Positions 25,192 to 35,075 of a DNA stretch of 64,000 bases are shown here, piece by piece. Below the pieces are notes generated by a model. It was not told where the DNA came from. It saw only the letters and a list, made by a program, of their open reading frames with translations, and searched no databases. The stretch is from Qipengyuania gelatinilytica (GTDB taxonomy: Bacteria > Pseudomonadota > Alphaproteobacteria > Sphingomonadales > Sphingomonadaceae). How positions within the stretch are numbered: the stretch's first letter is position 1; every line of letters begins with the position of its first letter. Position numbers and translations under genes: made by a program. Location: positions 930,001 to 994,000 of the forward strand of contig NZ_CP081294.1 in NCBI RefSeq assembly GCF_019711315.1, read 5' to 3'.

Positions 25192-26414
25192 TCAAGTTTT
25201 CCGGGTTTGACGAGCCATTCGCGGCCCTTGAGCATGCCTTCCCAATAGAGCTTGGGCAGGATGTCGGCCTTGAGCACCCAGGCGCGGCGCGTCGGCTTCG
25301 TGCCGTCGAGCGCCCAGTCGGGAAAGCTCGGCAGCAGCTTCCCGCCATATCCGAACTCGGCGAGCACGATCTTGCCGCGCTCGACAGTCAGCGGACAGCT
25401 TCCATAACCATCGTATTCGGACGGCATGGGCTTATCGAGAATCGCGGCGATCAGGTTGGTCGCGACGATCGGAGCCTGTTTGCGCACAGCTGCAGCCGTC
25501 TTTGCGTTGGGGGTATTCGTACAATCGCCAAGGCCGAAGACGTTATCGAACTGCTTGTGGCGCAAGGTATGCTGGTCGACGTCGATCCAGCCCCCTTCCC
25601 CGGCGAGCGGGCTCGACTTGATGAAATCGGGCGCGGTCTGCGGCGGGCAAACGTGGAGCATGTCGAAATCCACCGTCTTGCTGCCATCGGCGGTTTCGAA
25701 ATTCGCGGTCTTCGCGCTGCCGTCTACCGCCGTGAGGCGCTCGTTGAGGTCCAGCGAGATGCCGTAGCGCCCGACATATTCCATCAGTGCCGGGACATAG
25801 TCGGCCACGCCGAACAAGACGCCGCCCGCATTATGGAAATGCACGTCGATATCGGACAGCACCCCGCGGCGGTCCCATTCGGAGCACGAGAGGTACATCG
25901 CTTTCTGCGGCGCGCCGGCACATTTGATCGGCATGGGCGGCTGCGTGAACAATGCACGGCCCGAACGCAGGCCCTGCACAAGCTCCCAGGTATAAGGCGC
26001 GAGGTCGTAGCGATAATTGGAGGTGACCCCGTTGCGCCCCAGCGTATCCGACAGACCCTCTACCCCGTCCCAGTCGAGCTTCAGGCCCGCAGCGACAACA
26101 AGGAAGATGTACTTGATGCGCGAACCGTCTGCGAGGACAACGGTATTGTTGTCGGGTTCGAATGCCGTGGCGGCCTGGCGGATCCACGAAACATAGTCTG
26201 GCATGACCGAAGCCATGTCGCGCTCGGTCTGTGTTGCCTCGAATACGCCGCCCCCGACCATGGTCCAGCCGGGCTGGTAGTAATGCTTGTCGGAAGGCTC
26301 GATGATGGCGATCCGGAGACTGGGCTCACGCTTGTGCAAGGATGCCGCAGTGGCAATTCCTGCCGCACCTCCGCCGACGATTACGACTTCGAATTCGGAA
26401 GTGCCGTTAGTCAT
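25188..26414 (-). CDS. sulfide:quinone oxidoreductase-like flavoprotein (type II, SQOR-like)
   Basis: 408 residues: FAD-binding VIVGGGAAGI at the N-terminus and the two redox cysteines at Cys165 (KCAGAPQKAMYLSC) and Cys298 (FGLGDCTN), both typical of the human SQOR/type II branch. It oxidises sulfide to sulfane sulfur and passes electrons to the quinone pool at the membrane. No persulfide dioxygenase or rhodanese partner is adjacent. It is co-transcribed with the TauE-like exporter, and an AT-rich palindrome is present upstream. Confidence 0.9.
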   Translation of the reverse strand: MTNGTSEFEVVIVGGGAAGIATAASLHKREPSLRIAIIEPSDKHYYQPGWTMVGGGVFEATQTERDMASVMPDYVSWIRQAATAFEPDNNTVVLADGSRIKYIFLVVAAGLKLDWDGVEGLSDTLGRNGVTSNYRYDLAPYTWELVQGLRSGRALFTQPPMPIKCAGAPQKAMYLSCSEWDRRGVLSDIDVHFHNAGGVLFGVADYVPALMEYVGRYGISLDLNERLTAVDGSAKTANFETADGSKTVDFDMLHVCPPQTAPDFIKSSPLAGEGGWIDVDQHTLRHKQFDNVFGLGDCTNTPNAKTAAAVRKQAPIVATNLIAAILDKPMPSEYDGYGSCPLTVERGKIVLAEFGYGGKLLPSFPDWALDGTKPTRRAWVLKADILPKLYWEGMLKGREWLVKPGKLE

Positions 26415-26432
26415 GAGCTACCTCGCAATCTT

Positions 26433-26454
26433 TATATTAGATAATCCTGATATA
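26433..26454. promoter_or_regulatory. AT-rich palindromic operator upstream of SQR operon
   Basis: TATATTAG - ATAATC - CTGATATA: near-perfect inverted repeat (one mismatch in eight), 19 nt upstream of the SQR start in a promoter position. Sulfide-responsive ArsR-type regulators act on such dyads in relatives, but no regulator gene is adjacent, so which protein binds is unknown. Confidence 0.55.
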
Positions 26455-26481
26455 TTGCGGGCACGCCGGAATCAAGGGCAA

Positions 26482-27039
26482 CTAGGGCTGGATCGCAGCA
26501 TCGATGGCCGCGCGCGCCTCTTCGCCCGACCAGTCATAGTCCCCGCGGACCCTCCAGACCTCCTGCCCCTGCGCATCGTATAGCACGGTTGTGGGCAATT
26601 CCCCGCCGCCAAGTGCGAAACCGAGTTCTGCCTGCCGGTCCATCCACGACGGAAGGTTCTCATATCCGCCCGCTTCGAAGAATGCCGCGACGCGTTTCGG
26701 GTCGCCCATGTCCTGGCTGACGGTCACGACGCGCAATGTGTCGCCATATTCGCCAGCCAGATCGTCGAGCATCGGCATTTCCTTCACACACGGGGCGCAC
26801 CAGGTCGCCCACAGGTTGAGCAGGACGGGTGTGCCCTGGAGCGCGCCGAGATTGAGCTCGCGCCCCTTCAGATCGGTGACATTCATCGCGGGCAGCAATT
26901 CGCCCGCCATGCTGCGGTCGATCTCGCCGCTTGCCGCACTTGAAGCACCGCTTTCTTGCGCCTGCTCCGGCGCGCCACTATCGCAGCCGGCGACAGCAAG
27001 ACCGAGGATGGTAAAGAGCGTGAGCGACAAGCGGGACAA
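26482..27039 (-). CDS. TlpA/ResA-like thioredoxin lipoprotein
   Basis: Periplasmic thioredoxin-fold reductase, about 185 residues, with the redox motif [16 protein letters not shown]. The start is chosen at TTG 27039 because GGAG lies 6 nt upstream and it yields a clean signal [19 protein letters not shown] with lipobox; an ATG at 27057 (191 residues) is possible. It provides electrons to periplasmic or cytochrome-maturation thiols. The start region overlaps argH on the other strand. No ccm genes nearby, so the partner is unknown. Confidence 0.85.
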   Translation of the reverse strand: MSRLSLTLFTILGLAVAGCDSGAPEQAQESGASSAASGEIDRSMAGELLPAMNVTDLKGRELNLGALQGTPVLLNLWATWCAPCVKEMPMLDDLAGEYGDTLRVVTVSQDMGDPKRVAAFFEAGGYENLPSWMDRQAELGFALGGGELPTTVLYDAQGQEVWRVRGDYDWSGEEARAAIDAAIQP

Positions 27040-28429
27040 TTCGGGCTCCAACAGCATGTGGGGCGGCAGGTTCGCCGAAGGACCTAGCGCGATCATGCGC
27101 GAAATCAACGCCTCGATCCCCTTCGACAAGGCTCTTTGGCGCGAAGACATCGCCGGCAGCCGCGCGCATGTCGCCATGCTGGCAAAGCAGGGCATCGTCA
27201 GCGAGGCGGATGCCAAGGCAATCGACGAAGGCCTACAGCAGGTCGCAGCCGAGTACGAGCGCGACGGCGTGCCCGAGGACTGGGACCTCGAAGACATCCA
27301 CATGACCGTGGAATCGCGCCTCACCGAGATCGTGGGGCAGGCCGCGGGCCGTCTCCACACGGCGCGCAGCCGCAACGACCAGGTCGCGACCGATTTCCGC
27401 ATGTGGGTGCGCAGCGCCATGTGCCGTGGCATCGCAGGCATCGACGCCGTGCTGGGTGCATTGGTCGACCGCGCCGAAGAGCACGCGGACAGCATCATGC
27501 CGGGCTTCACCCACCTGCAGACAGCGCAGCCGGTAACGCTCGGCCACCACCTGCTCGCCTATTTCGAGATGCTGATGCGCGACCGTTCGCGCTTTGCCGA
27601 TGCGCTCGACCGGATGGATGAATGCCCGCTCGGATCGGCGGCGCTGGCGGGAACGGGCTTCGACCTCGACCGCGACATGACGGCCGAGGCACTCGGCTTC
27701 GCGCGCCCGACCCGCAACAGCCTCGATGCAGTGTCCGACCGCGATTTCGCGCTCGATTACCTGATGGCGGCGAGCCAGTGTTCGCTCCACCTCAGCCGCC
27801 TCGCCGAGGAGTTCATCATCTGGGCCAGCCAGCCGTTCGGCTTCGTCAAACTGCCCGACACGCTGTCGACCGGCAGTTCGATCATGCCGCAAAAGCGCAA
27901 TCCCGACGCGGCCGAGCTCGTTCGCGGCCATGCCGGGCGCGTGATCGGCTGCGCGACCAGCCTGATGGTCACGATGAAGGGCCTGCCGCTCGCCTATTCC
28001 AAGGACATGCAGGACGACAAACCGCCGGTATTCGAAGCAGCAGGCCTGCTCGACCTCAGCCTTGCCGCGATGGCCGGAATGGTGGCGGACAGCCAGTTCC
28101 AGACCGCCCGGATGCGCAAGGCCGCCGAGGCCGGTCACGCGACCGCGACCGACCTTGCCGACTGGCTTGTGCGGCAGGCGGATATCCCGTTCCGCGAGGC
28201 GCACCACATCACCGGCGCAGCGGTAAAGCTGGCCGACGAGAAGGCCGTCGCGCTCGACGGCCTCTCGATCGAAGACCTCAAAGCGATCGACAGCCGCATC
28301 GACGAACGGGTGTTCGACGCTCTTTCGGTCGATGCATCCGTCGCTGCACGCGCGTCCTATGGCGGCACGGCACCGGTCCGTGTTAGGGAGCAGGTCGAAG
28401 CCGCGCGCAAGCGGTTGGAGGACAGGTAA
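27020..28429 (+). CDS. argH: argininosuccinate lyase
   Basis: Catalyses argininosuccinate cleavage to arginine and fumarate. The fumarase-superfamily signature [12 protein letters not shown] is present, with the conserved [10 protein letters not shown] segment. The start is uncertain: GTG at 27020 gives the extended N-terminus ([18 protein letters not shown]) seen in other alphaproteobacteria; the ATG at 27056 (MWGGRF) is the conservative choice. With GTG, the gene overlaps the divergent thioredoxin gene start. Length about 469 residues with GTG, 457 with ATG. Confidence 0.93.
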   Translation: MSDKRDNSGSNSMWGGRFAEGPSAIMREINASIPFDKALWREDIAGSRAHVAMLAKQGIVSEADAKAIDEGLQQVAAEYERDGVPEDWDLEDIHMTVESRLTEIVGQAAGRLHTARSRNDQVATDFRMWVRSAMCRGIAGIDAVLGALVDRAEEHADSIMPGFTHLQTAQPVTLGHHLLAYFEMLMRDRSRFADALDRMDECPLGSAALAGTGFDLDRDMTAEALGFARPTRNSLDAVSDRDFALDYLMAASQCSLHLSRLAEEFIIWASQPFGFVKLPDTLSTGSSIMPQKRNPDAAELVRGHAGRVIGCATSLMVTMKGLPLAYSKDMQDDKPPVFEAAGLLDLSLAAMAGMVADSQFQTARMRKAAEAGHATATDLADWLVRQADIPFREAHHITGAAVKLADEKAVALDGLSIEDLKAIDSRIDERVFDALSVDASVAARASYGGTAPVRVREQVEAARKRLEDR

Positions 28430-28432
28430 ATC

Positions 28433-28669
28433 ATGCGCTTAATCACCGTTCTCGCCCTTTCCGCTGCGCTATGCGCCTGCGGCCAGAAGGCCGATCTCGA
28501 ACCCGTGGCGGGCCAGACCCTGCCGCCCAAGCCGTTCGGCGCCGAGACGCAGCCCGACGCGCAGGACCTGCTCGCGCTGGACCCGCAGGCCGCGCCCGAT
28601 CGCTCGGTGGAGCTCAGGACCCGCTCGGAAGAGCGCGAGGACGATCCCTTCGACCTGCCGCCTGAGTGA
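28433..28669 (+). CDS. LptM-like small lipoprotein
   Basis: 78 residues. Signal peptide MRLITVLALSAALCAC with lipidated Cys16, followed by GQKADLEPV and a Pro/Asp-rich tail. This is the layout of LptM (YifL)-type lipoproteins, which sit between argH/lysA-type genes in many proteobacteria and assist the LPS translocon LptD. Here it lies between argH (3-nt gap) and lysA, matching that context. Family assignment rests on the lipobox-plus-GQK pattern and gene order. Confidence 0.75.
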   Translation: MRLITVLALSAALCACGQKADLEPVAGQTLPPKPFGAETQPDAQDLLALDPQAAPDRSVELRTRSEEREDDPFDLPPE

Positions 28670-28732
28670 TTTGCAGGCCGCAAAGCACAGTTTGTTAGAC
28701 AGGCGCGGGGACATTCGGCACAGGGCAGCCCC

Positions 28733-29995
28733 ATGGACCATTTCCAGATCCGCAACGGCATCCTCCATGCCGAAGACGTCGCCCTCCCGGTCATCGCCGA
28801 AGAAGTCGGTACGCCGGTCTATGTCTATTCTCGCGCCACGCTGGTGCGCCATGCGCGCGTGTTTCGCGATGCGCTGTCGGGGCTGAAAAACCCGCACATC
28901 GCCTTTGCCGTGAAAGCCAATCCCAACCTCGCCGTGCTGCGCGTGCTGGCGAAGGAAGGCTATGGCGCCGATGTCGTATCGGGCGGCGAGCTGATCCGCG
29001 CGCTGGCAGCCGGCATGAAACCCGAAGACATCGTCTTTTCCGGCGTCGGCAAGACGCATGCAGAATTGCAGCAAGGCCTCGAAGAAGGCATCGGCCAGTT
29101 CAATATCGAAAGCGAGGAAGAGGGCTACGAACTCGCTTCGATCGCGCGTCGTTTCGGCAAGACCGCGGCCTGCGCGCTTCGTGTCAATCCCGACGTCGAT
29201 GCCCGCACGCATGAGAAAATCTCTACCGGCAAGCGCGAGAACAAGTTCGGTGTCCCGCTCGACCGCGCAGCCGAAATCTATGCCAGCCTTTCCCAGGAAG
29301 ACGGGCTCGACATGCGCGGCATCGCCGTCCACATCGGCAGCCAGCTGGGCGATCTCGAACCTCTGGAAACCGCTTTCGGCAAGCTTGGCGAATTGATCGC
29401 ACAGCTGCGCGAGACGGGCTGCAAGGTCAGCCATGTAGACCTGGGTGGCGGACTTGGCGTGCCTTACAAGACCGGCGAGGAACTGCCCGCACCTGCCGAA
29501 TACGGCGCGATGATCGAACGCGTGACGAAGGACTGGGATGTCCAGCTCATGTTCGAACCCGGCCGCGTCATTGCGGGCAATGCAGGCGTCCTGCTCACCC
29601 GCGTTATTCGTGTGAAGCGCGGTATCGAACGTCCCTTCGTGGTGGTCGACGCGGCCATGAACGACCTTGCCCGCCCTGCCATGTACGGCGCCTGGCACGA
29701 TTTCGAAGCCGTCCAACCGACTGGCGAGAAGTCGGTTTCCCATATCGTCGGCCCGATTTGCGAAACGGGCGACACCTTCGCGATGGACCGCGAATGCGAC
29801 ACGCTTGTCGCAGGCGATCTGGCAGTCTTCCGGACCGCCGGTGCCTATGGGGCGACCATGGCATCGAGCTATAATTCACGCGGTTTCGTCGCCGAAGTAC
29901 TTGTCGACGGCGACCAGTATGCCGTGGTGGCTGATCGCATCCCCGCCGGTGCGATCATGGATGCAGAGCGCGTTCCGGCCTGGCTCGACGACTGA
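28733..29995 (+). CDS. lysA: diaminopimelate decarboxylase
   Basis: 420 residues, a PLP enzyme of the alanine-racemase fold. The Schiff-base lysine is Lys61 in IAFAVKANPN, with conserved HIGSQLGDLEP and the C-terminal CETGDTFAMDR motif. It makes L-lysine from meso-DAP. Its stop overlaps the next gene by one nucleotide (TGATG), so it is likely co-transcribed with the siroheme enzyme downstream. Confidence 0.95.
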   Translation: MDHFQIRNGILHAEDVALPVIAEEVGTPVYVYSRATLVRHARVFRDALSGLKNPHIAFAVKANPNLAVLRVLAKEGYGADVVSGGELIRALAAGMKPEDIVFSGVGKTHAELQQGLEEGIGQFNIESEEEGYELASIARRFGKTAACALRVNPDVDARTHEKISTGKRENKFGVPLDRAAEIYASLSQEDGLDMRGIAVHIGSQLGDLEPLETAFGKLGELIAQLRETGCKVSHVDLGGGLGVPYKTGEELPAPAEYGAMIERVTKDWDVQLMFEPGRVIAGNAGVLLTRVIRVKRGIERPFVVVDAAMNDLARPAMYGAWHDFEAVQPTGEKSVSHIVGPICETGDTFAMDRECDTLVAGDLAVFRTAGAYGATMASSYNSRGFVAEVLVDGDQYAVVADRIPAGAIMDAERVPAWLDD

Positions 29996-30768
29996 TGCAT
30001 TCGCTCCCGCTCTTCCACCGGATCGCGGGACAGCGCGTCGTCGTGGTGGGCAATGGCGAGATGGCAGAGGCAAAAGCGCGGCTGGTCGAACGCGCCGGTG
30101 GTGTTCCCTGCGCCGAGACCGAGGCACATCACGCCAAGATGGGGTTCGTCGCGCTTGACGACCCGCGCGCTGCGGAAGCTGCCGCCCTGCGGCTCAAGCG
30201 GCTTGGCCTGCTGGTCAATGTCGCCGACCGGCCCGAACTGTGCGATTTCACCCTGCCCAGCATTCTCGAACGTGGCCCTGTCATCATCGCGGTGAGCACC
30301 GGCGGTGCGTCGGCAGGCCTCGCAAAGCACCTGAGGCTGCGGCTCGAGAAACTGCTCCCGCAGGGTCTTGGCGCGCTCGCGGAAGGGCTTGCCGCAGCGC
30401 GCGAGCGGATCAGAAACCGGTTTCCGGACGGTACGGAGCGCCGCCGGGCAATCGACGAAGCCCTTGGCGAGGGCGGGACGCTCGACCCATTCGCGCAAGC
30501 CAGCAGCGAGCGCATAGATGAGTGGCTGGACACTACCGCCGCGCCAGAAGGTGACCGTGTCCTGCAGTTCGATATCGCCAGTGACGATCCCGATGATCTC
30601 ACCGTTCGGCAGGCCCGCGCCTTGGGTACGGCTGACGTCGTCCTCCACGACGAGGCCATCTCCGAAGCGGTGCTGATCCGCGCACGGGCCGATGCCTTGC
30701 GTGTCCCGCTGCCCGCCGATCCGGCGGGACATGACGGTCAGGTCCTAGTGCTGCGCCGCGCCGACTAG
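29995..30768 (+). CDS. precorrin-2 dehydrogenase / sirohydrochlorin ferrochelatase with truncated SUMT-like tail
   Basis: 257 residues. The N-terminal Rossmann part (VVVVGNGEMAEAKARLV; STGGASAGLAKHLR) is the CysG/Met8-type dehydrogenase-ferrochelatase that makes siroheme from precorrin-2. From about residue 187 the sequence resembles only the first segment of uroporphyrinogen-III methyltransferase (ASDDPDDLTVRQARALGTAD compared with GAGPGDPDLLTLRAAR of CobA), with GPGDP lost; the rest of the SUMT domain is absent. This is therefore a CysG-like fusion with a degenerate tail; the methylation step would be done by CobA at 63.0 kb. Start overlaps lysA stop. Confidence 0.88.
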   Translation: MHSLPLFHRIAGQRVVVVGNGEMAEAKARLVERAGGVPCAETEAHHAKMGFVALDDPRAAEAAALRLKRLGLLVNVADRPELCDFTLPSILERGPVIIAVSTGGASAGLAKHLRLRLEKLLPQGLGALAEGLAAARERIRNRFPDGTERRRAIDEALGEGGTLDPFAQASSERIDEWLDTTAAPEGDRVLQFDIASDDPDDLTVRQARALGTADVVLHDEAISEAVLIRARADALRVPLPADPAGHDGQVLVLRRAD

Positions 30769-31745
30769 AGCACCAGCACCTGCTCCTTCGCGCCGAGGCC
30801 GATCTCGCTGAAATAGCGCGCCAACATGTCAGCGGTATTGTCGCTCAGCGCGATATGCGCCCTGCGGCGATCGTGCGGGTCCGGAATGCGCACGAGCAGG
30901 TCGGTATCGACCATCTGCGAAATCCACCGCAGCGCCGTGGTGGCCGGAACGCCGGCAGCAATACACAGCGAGGTCACGCACACCTGCTGCCGCTCCGAAC
31001 GCGATGCCGCGAGATCGAGCAGGATATCCCATGCCGGATCCGCGAACAGATCCGCATCAAAGAACTTGGCGCGCGCCTGGCGACGGGCGATAAGCGCACG
31101 GATTACCGGCCCCTCGGGCAAACGCGGCACCGCCGTGTTTTCGCTTCTGACAACATACTCGTCACCCGCGCCGCGCCAGGCACTGCTCGAGGCTTCCAGC
31201 CGGAATGCCCCGCCTCCTTCGCGCTGTCCGGGCGAGAGTTTCTCCAGCCGCTCTGCCATGCCGGCGACCTGTTCGGTCAGGCGCAGCAGCATCAGCCTGT
31301 CTTCCTCCGCAAGTTCGCGCAGGCGCAGGTTGGGCACATGGGCCAGAGAGCGACCGATCGCGATCACCCGTTCCGCGTGCCCCGGATCGACGAGGATTTG
31401 CGCGCCCGACATCGAAAAGCAGCCGAAGACCGCATCGAGCGCATCCATCGTGGTAGAGACAATCAGCTGCGCCCCCGACTTGCCCGCCCGCATGTCGAGC
31501 CGCGAGAGCAGCGCCATCGCGCCAGCATCCGGCTCCACGCAGTCGACAAGCACGAGATCGCCAAGGCCCCCGGATGCGCCGCTGGCATATTCATCGAGGC
31601 CGCAGCATTCGAGCACGCGATAGCCCGCCGCCTCGGCATCTTCGCGCATCTGCGCGCGCACGGCATCACGATCGGCAAGAATGGTGACCGCCAGCTGGAT
31701 TCCAGCGCCGTCATGGACAGGTTCGTAAGCGAAATCGGCTTGCAT
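30765..31745 (-). CDS. transcriptional regulator with pseudo-receiver and MarR-type winged helix
   Basis: 326 residues. The N-terminus (about 16-135) has the alternating pattern of a response-regulator receiver (ILADRD..., LVLVDC with Asp68, LIVSTT, ILVDPGHAERV) but lacks the acidic N-terminal cluster and the conserved lysine, so it is probably not phosphorylated. A helical linker follows, and residues about 235-326 form a MarR-like winged helix ending with RRRAHIALSDN. ATG at 31745 (MQADFAYEP) has SD AGGAG. It is divergent from an ECF sigma factor and overlaps the siroheme gene by 4 nt at the 3' ends. Target unknown. Confidence 0.75.
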   Translation of the reverse strand: MQADFAYEPVHDGAGIQLAVTILADRDAVRAQMREDAEAAGYRVLECCGLDEYASGASGGLGDLVLVDCVEPDAGAMALLSRLDMRAGKSGAQLIVSTTMDALDAVFGCFSMSGAQILVDPGHAERVIAIGRSLAHVPNLRLRELAEEDRLMLLRLTEQVAGMAERLEKLSPGQREGGGAFRLEASSSAWRGAGDEYVVRSENTAVPRLPEGPVIRALIARRQARAKFFDADLFADPAWDILLDLAASRSERQQVCVTSLCIAAGVPATTALRWISQMVDTDLLVRIPDPHDRRRAHIALSDNTADMLARYFSEIGLGAKEQVLVL

Positions 31746-31757
31746 CGACTCGTTCTC

Positions 31758-31788
31758 CTTACCGTAAGATTGCGAACGTAGTGAGAAC
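31758..31788. promoter_or_regulatory. dyad elements between regulator and ECF sigma gene
   Basis: CTTAC-C-GTAAG (31758-31768) and an outer pair GTTCTC (31752-31757) / GAGAAC (31783-31788); the motif TTACCGT recurs at 31820-31826. Candidate operators in the divergent promoter region; weak, seen by eye. Confidence 0.35.
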
Positions 31789-31868
31789 AAATACAGATCG
31801 TGTCAAGAATTTGAAGCTGTTACCGTTTTGAGTTGAACCTTTCGCCCATCTGCTGCGACTAAAGGGCC

Positions 31869-32423
31869 ATGACGCAGAGGGGCACAGGTCAGCCGGATAC
31901 GGCAAAGCTGTTTGACGAACTACTGGTGACCCATGTCCAGTCAGGCGATCGCCGCGCAGGTGAACGCTTGGCAGCCCGCTGGCATCCCCGCCTGCTCCGC
32001 ACGGCAAACCGCCTGATGCGCGACGAGGAAATGGCGCGTACCGCTGTCCAGGAAACGTGGATTTCGATCCTGCGGAGCATTGCGACATTGCGCGATCCGT
32101 CGCGCTTTGCACCCTGGGCTTTCGGCATCCTGAGACGCAGGTGCGCCGATGGCATCAGGCTGGCGCAGGCTAGGCGATCGAGGCGCGGCGAAATGCCGGC
32201 CGCACCGGCCACGCCCGCGACCAGCGAGGATGCGATCGGACTGCGCGAGGCATTCGACGCTTTGCCTGACGACCAGCGGTTCGCCGCGCAACTGTTCTTT
32301 GTCGAGGGCCTGACCCTCGCCGAAATCGCGGAGGTGCAGGACATACCGACCGGCACTGCGAAATCGCGGATTTTCCATGCCCGCCAGAAATTGAAGGCGG
32401 CCCTAACCGGAGACGATCAATGA
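31869..32423 (+). CDS. ECF sigma factor
   Basis: 184 residues: sigma-2 region (about 20-95, ending in RFAPWAFGILRRRCADG) and a sigma-4 helix-turn-helix (about 115-180, LPDDQRFAAQLFFVEGLTLAEIAEVQDIPTGTAKSRIF). No sigma-1 or sigma-3, so extracytoplasmic function type. It ends in an ATGA overlap with a membrane protein that is a likely anti-sigma partner or co-regulated product. Promoter and signal unknown. Confidence 0.88.
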   Translation: MTQRGTGQPDTAKLFDELLVTHVQSGDRRAGERLAARWHPRLLRTANRLMRDEEMARTAVQETWISILRSIATLRDPSRFAPWAFGILRRRCADGIRLAQARRSRRGEMPAAPATPATSEDAIGLREAFDALPDDQRFAAQLFFVEGLTLAEIAEVQDIPTGTAKSRIFHARQKLKAALTGDDQ

Positions 32424-32788
32424 CCGGAATCGACAACCAGATCAGCACCGCGCTGGACGAGGACGACAAGGCTTTCCTCGCCTCGCTCGACGAAGAACGC
32501 GGCATGTTCCGCCAGATCGGAGACAGCATGCACGGACCCTTGGGCGGGTGGGCAAAGTTCAGTTTCGCGATCGCGATCCTGATCGGCATCGGCCTCGCCT
32601 ATTCCGTCTTCAGGGCGGTCACCGCCGACACCCTCCAGCCGATGGTCGGCTGGGGCATGACCACGCTCGGCCTGCTGGTCATGCAGGGGTTCCTGAAGGA
32701 ATGGATGTTCGCCCGCATGAACATGCTGAGCGTGCTGCGCGAAGTTAAGCGCCTGCAATTGCAGGTGGCGATGCTGGAGAAGCGCTGA
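32420..32788 (+). CDS. DUF6768-like membrane protein, putative partner of the ECF sigma factor
   Basis: 122 residues: a short acidic N-terminus with ALDEDDKAFLASLDEE, then two membrane helices (about 45-65 and 78-95) and a C-terminal amphipathic helix with REVKRLQLQVAML. This resembles small proteins (DUF6768 group) often found after ECF sigma genes. An anti-sigma role is inferred from the overlap with the sigma gene only; the usual zinc anti-sigma motif is absent. Confidence 0.7.
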   Translation: MTGIDNQISTALDEDDKAFLASLDEERGMFRQIGDSMHGPLGGWAKFSFAIAILIGIGLAYSVFRAVTADTLQPMVGWGMTTLGLLVMQGFLKEWMFARMNMLSVLREVKRLQLQVAMLEKR

Positions 32789-32795
32789 AGCGCGA

Positions 32796-34088
<1,293 letters not shown>

Positions 34089-34210
34089 TTAAAGTCCTGC
34101 AATGTGGGATGCTCAAACGCGCGCGGCACTAGGCCTATATTGGGCACGGGGCAAGGCGCAGCTGAGGAAACATCCGCCGAGTTCTCCATTGGTGTTGCAA
34201 AGGAGACCTT

Positions 34211-35029
34211 ATGACCGATTACCCCACGCTACCCCTGAATGACGGCCGCCAGATTCCCCAGCTCGGCTTCGGCACCTGGCAAATGGAAGAGGAAGACGCG
34301 CCCGAGGCCGTCTCGACCGCGATCGATGTTGGCTACTGGCTGATTGATACCGCCGCGATCTATGGCAACGAACGCGGTGTCGGCAAAGGCGTGGGCGACT
34401 GGTCGGACATCTTTCTCCAGACCAAGATCTGGAACGAGAGCCAGGGTTACGAGCGGACCCTCGCTGCAGCAGGCAAGTGCCTCGGACGGCTTGGCCGCGA
34501 CCATGTCGATATGCTGCTGATCCACTGGCCCTGCCCTGCGAACGACCTGTTCGTGGAAACGTGGAAAGCGCTGATCGAACTGCGCGACCAAGGCAAGGCG
34601 AAGTCGATCGGCGTGTCGAACTTCCGCGAGGAGGACCTGCGCCGCATCATCGACGAAACCGGCGTGACCCCGGCACTCAACCAGATCGAACTGCACCCCA
34701 GCTTCCAGCAGCGCGAGATGCGCAAGGTGCACGATGAACTGGGCATCGTGACGCAGAGCTGGTCGCCGCTCGGACAGGGCAAGGGCATGTCGAACGACGT
34801 CATCCAGGCGATTGCGGAAGAGACGGGCCAGCCGGAAACCGCCGTCATCCTGCGCTGGCATATCCAGCATGGCCTCTGTCCGATCCCCAAGGCGTCGAGT
34901 CGCGATCATATCGAGGCGAACTTCAAGGCCCTGTCCTTCGAACTGTCGGACGAGCAGATGGGCCGCATCGACGATCTCGACGATCCCGATGGTCGCATGG
35001 GTCCCGACCCTGCCGACTTCAACGGCTGA
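34211..35029 (+). CDS. aldo/keto reductase
   Basis: 272 residues of the AKR barrel fold with catalytic Tyr in DTAAIYGNE, Lys in TKIWN and the His-bearing LIHWPCP segment, and C-terminal PIPKASS. NADPH-dependent carbonyl reduction; substrate unknown. SD AAAGGAG precedes the ATG. Divergent from purA. Confidence 0.92.
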   Translation: MTDYPTLPLNDGRQIPQLGFGTWQMEEEDAPEAVSTAIDVGYWLIDTAAIYGNERGVGKGVGDWSDIFLQTKIWNESQGYERTLAAAGKCLGRLGRDHVDMLLIHWPCPANDLFVETWKALIELRDQGKAKSIGVSNFREEDLRRIIDETGVTPALNQIELHPSFQQREMRKVHDELGIVTQSWSPLGQGKGMSNDVIQAIAEETGQPETAVILRWHIQHGLCPIPKASSRDHIEANFKALSFELSDEQMGRIDDLDDPDGRMGPDPADFNG

Positions 35030-35075
35030 CAATCGTCTTTCGGGCGGCGCGCCGGACTGCTATCGGCGCGCCACC

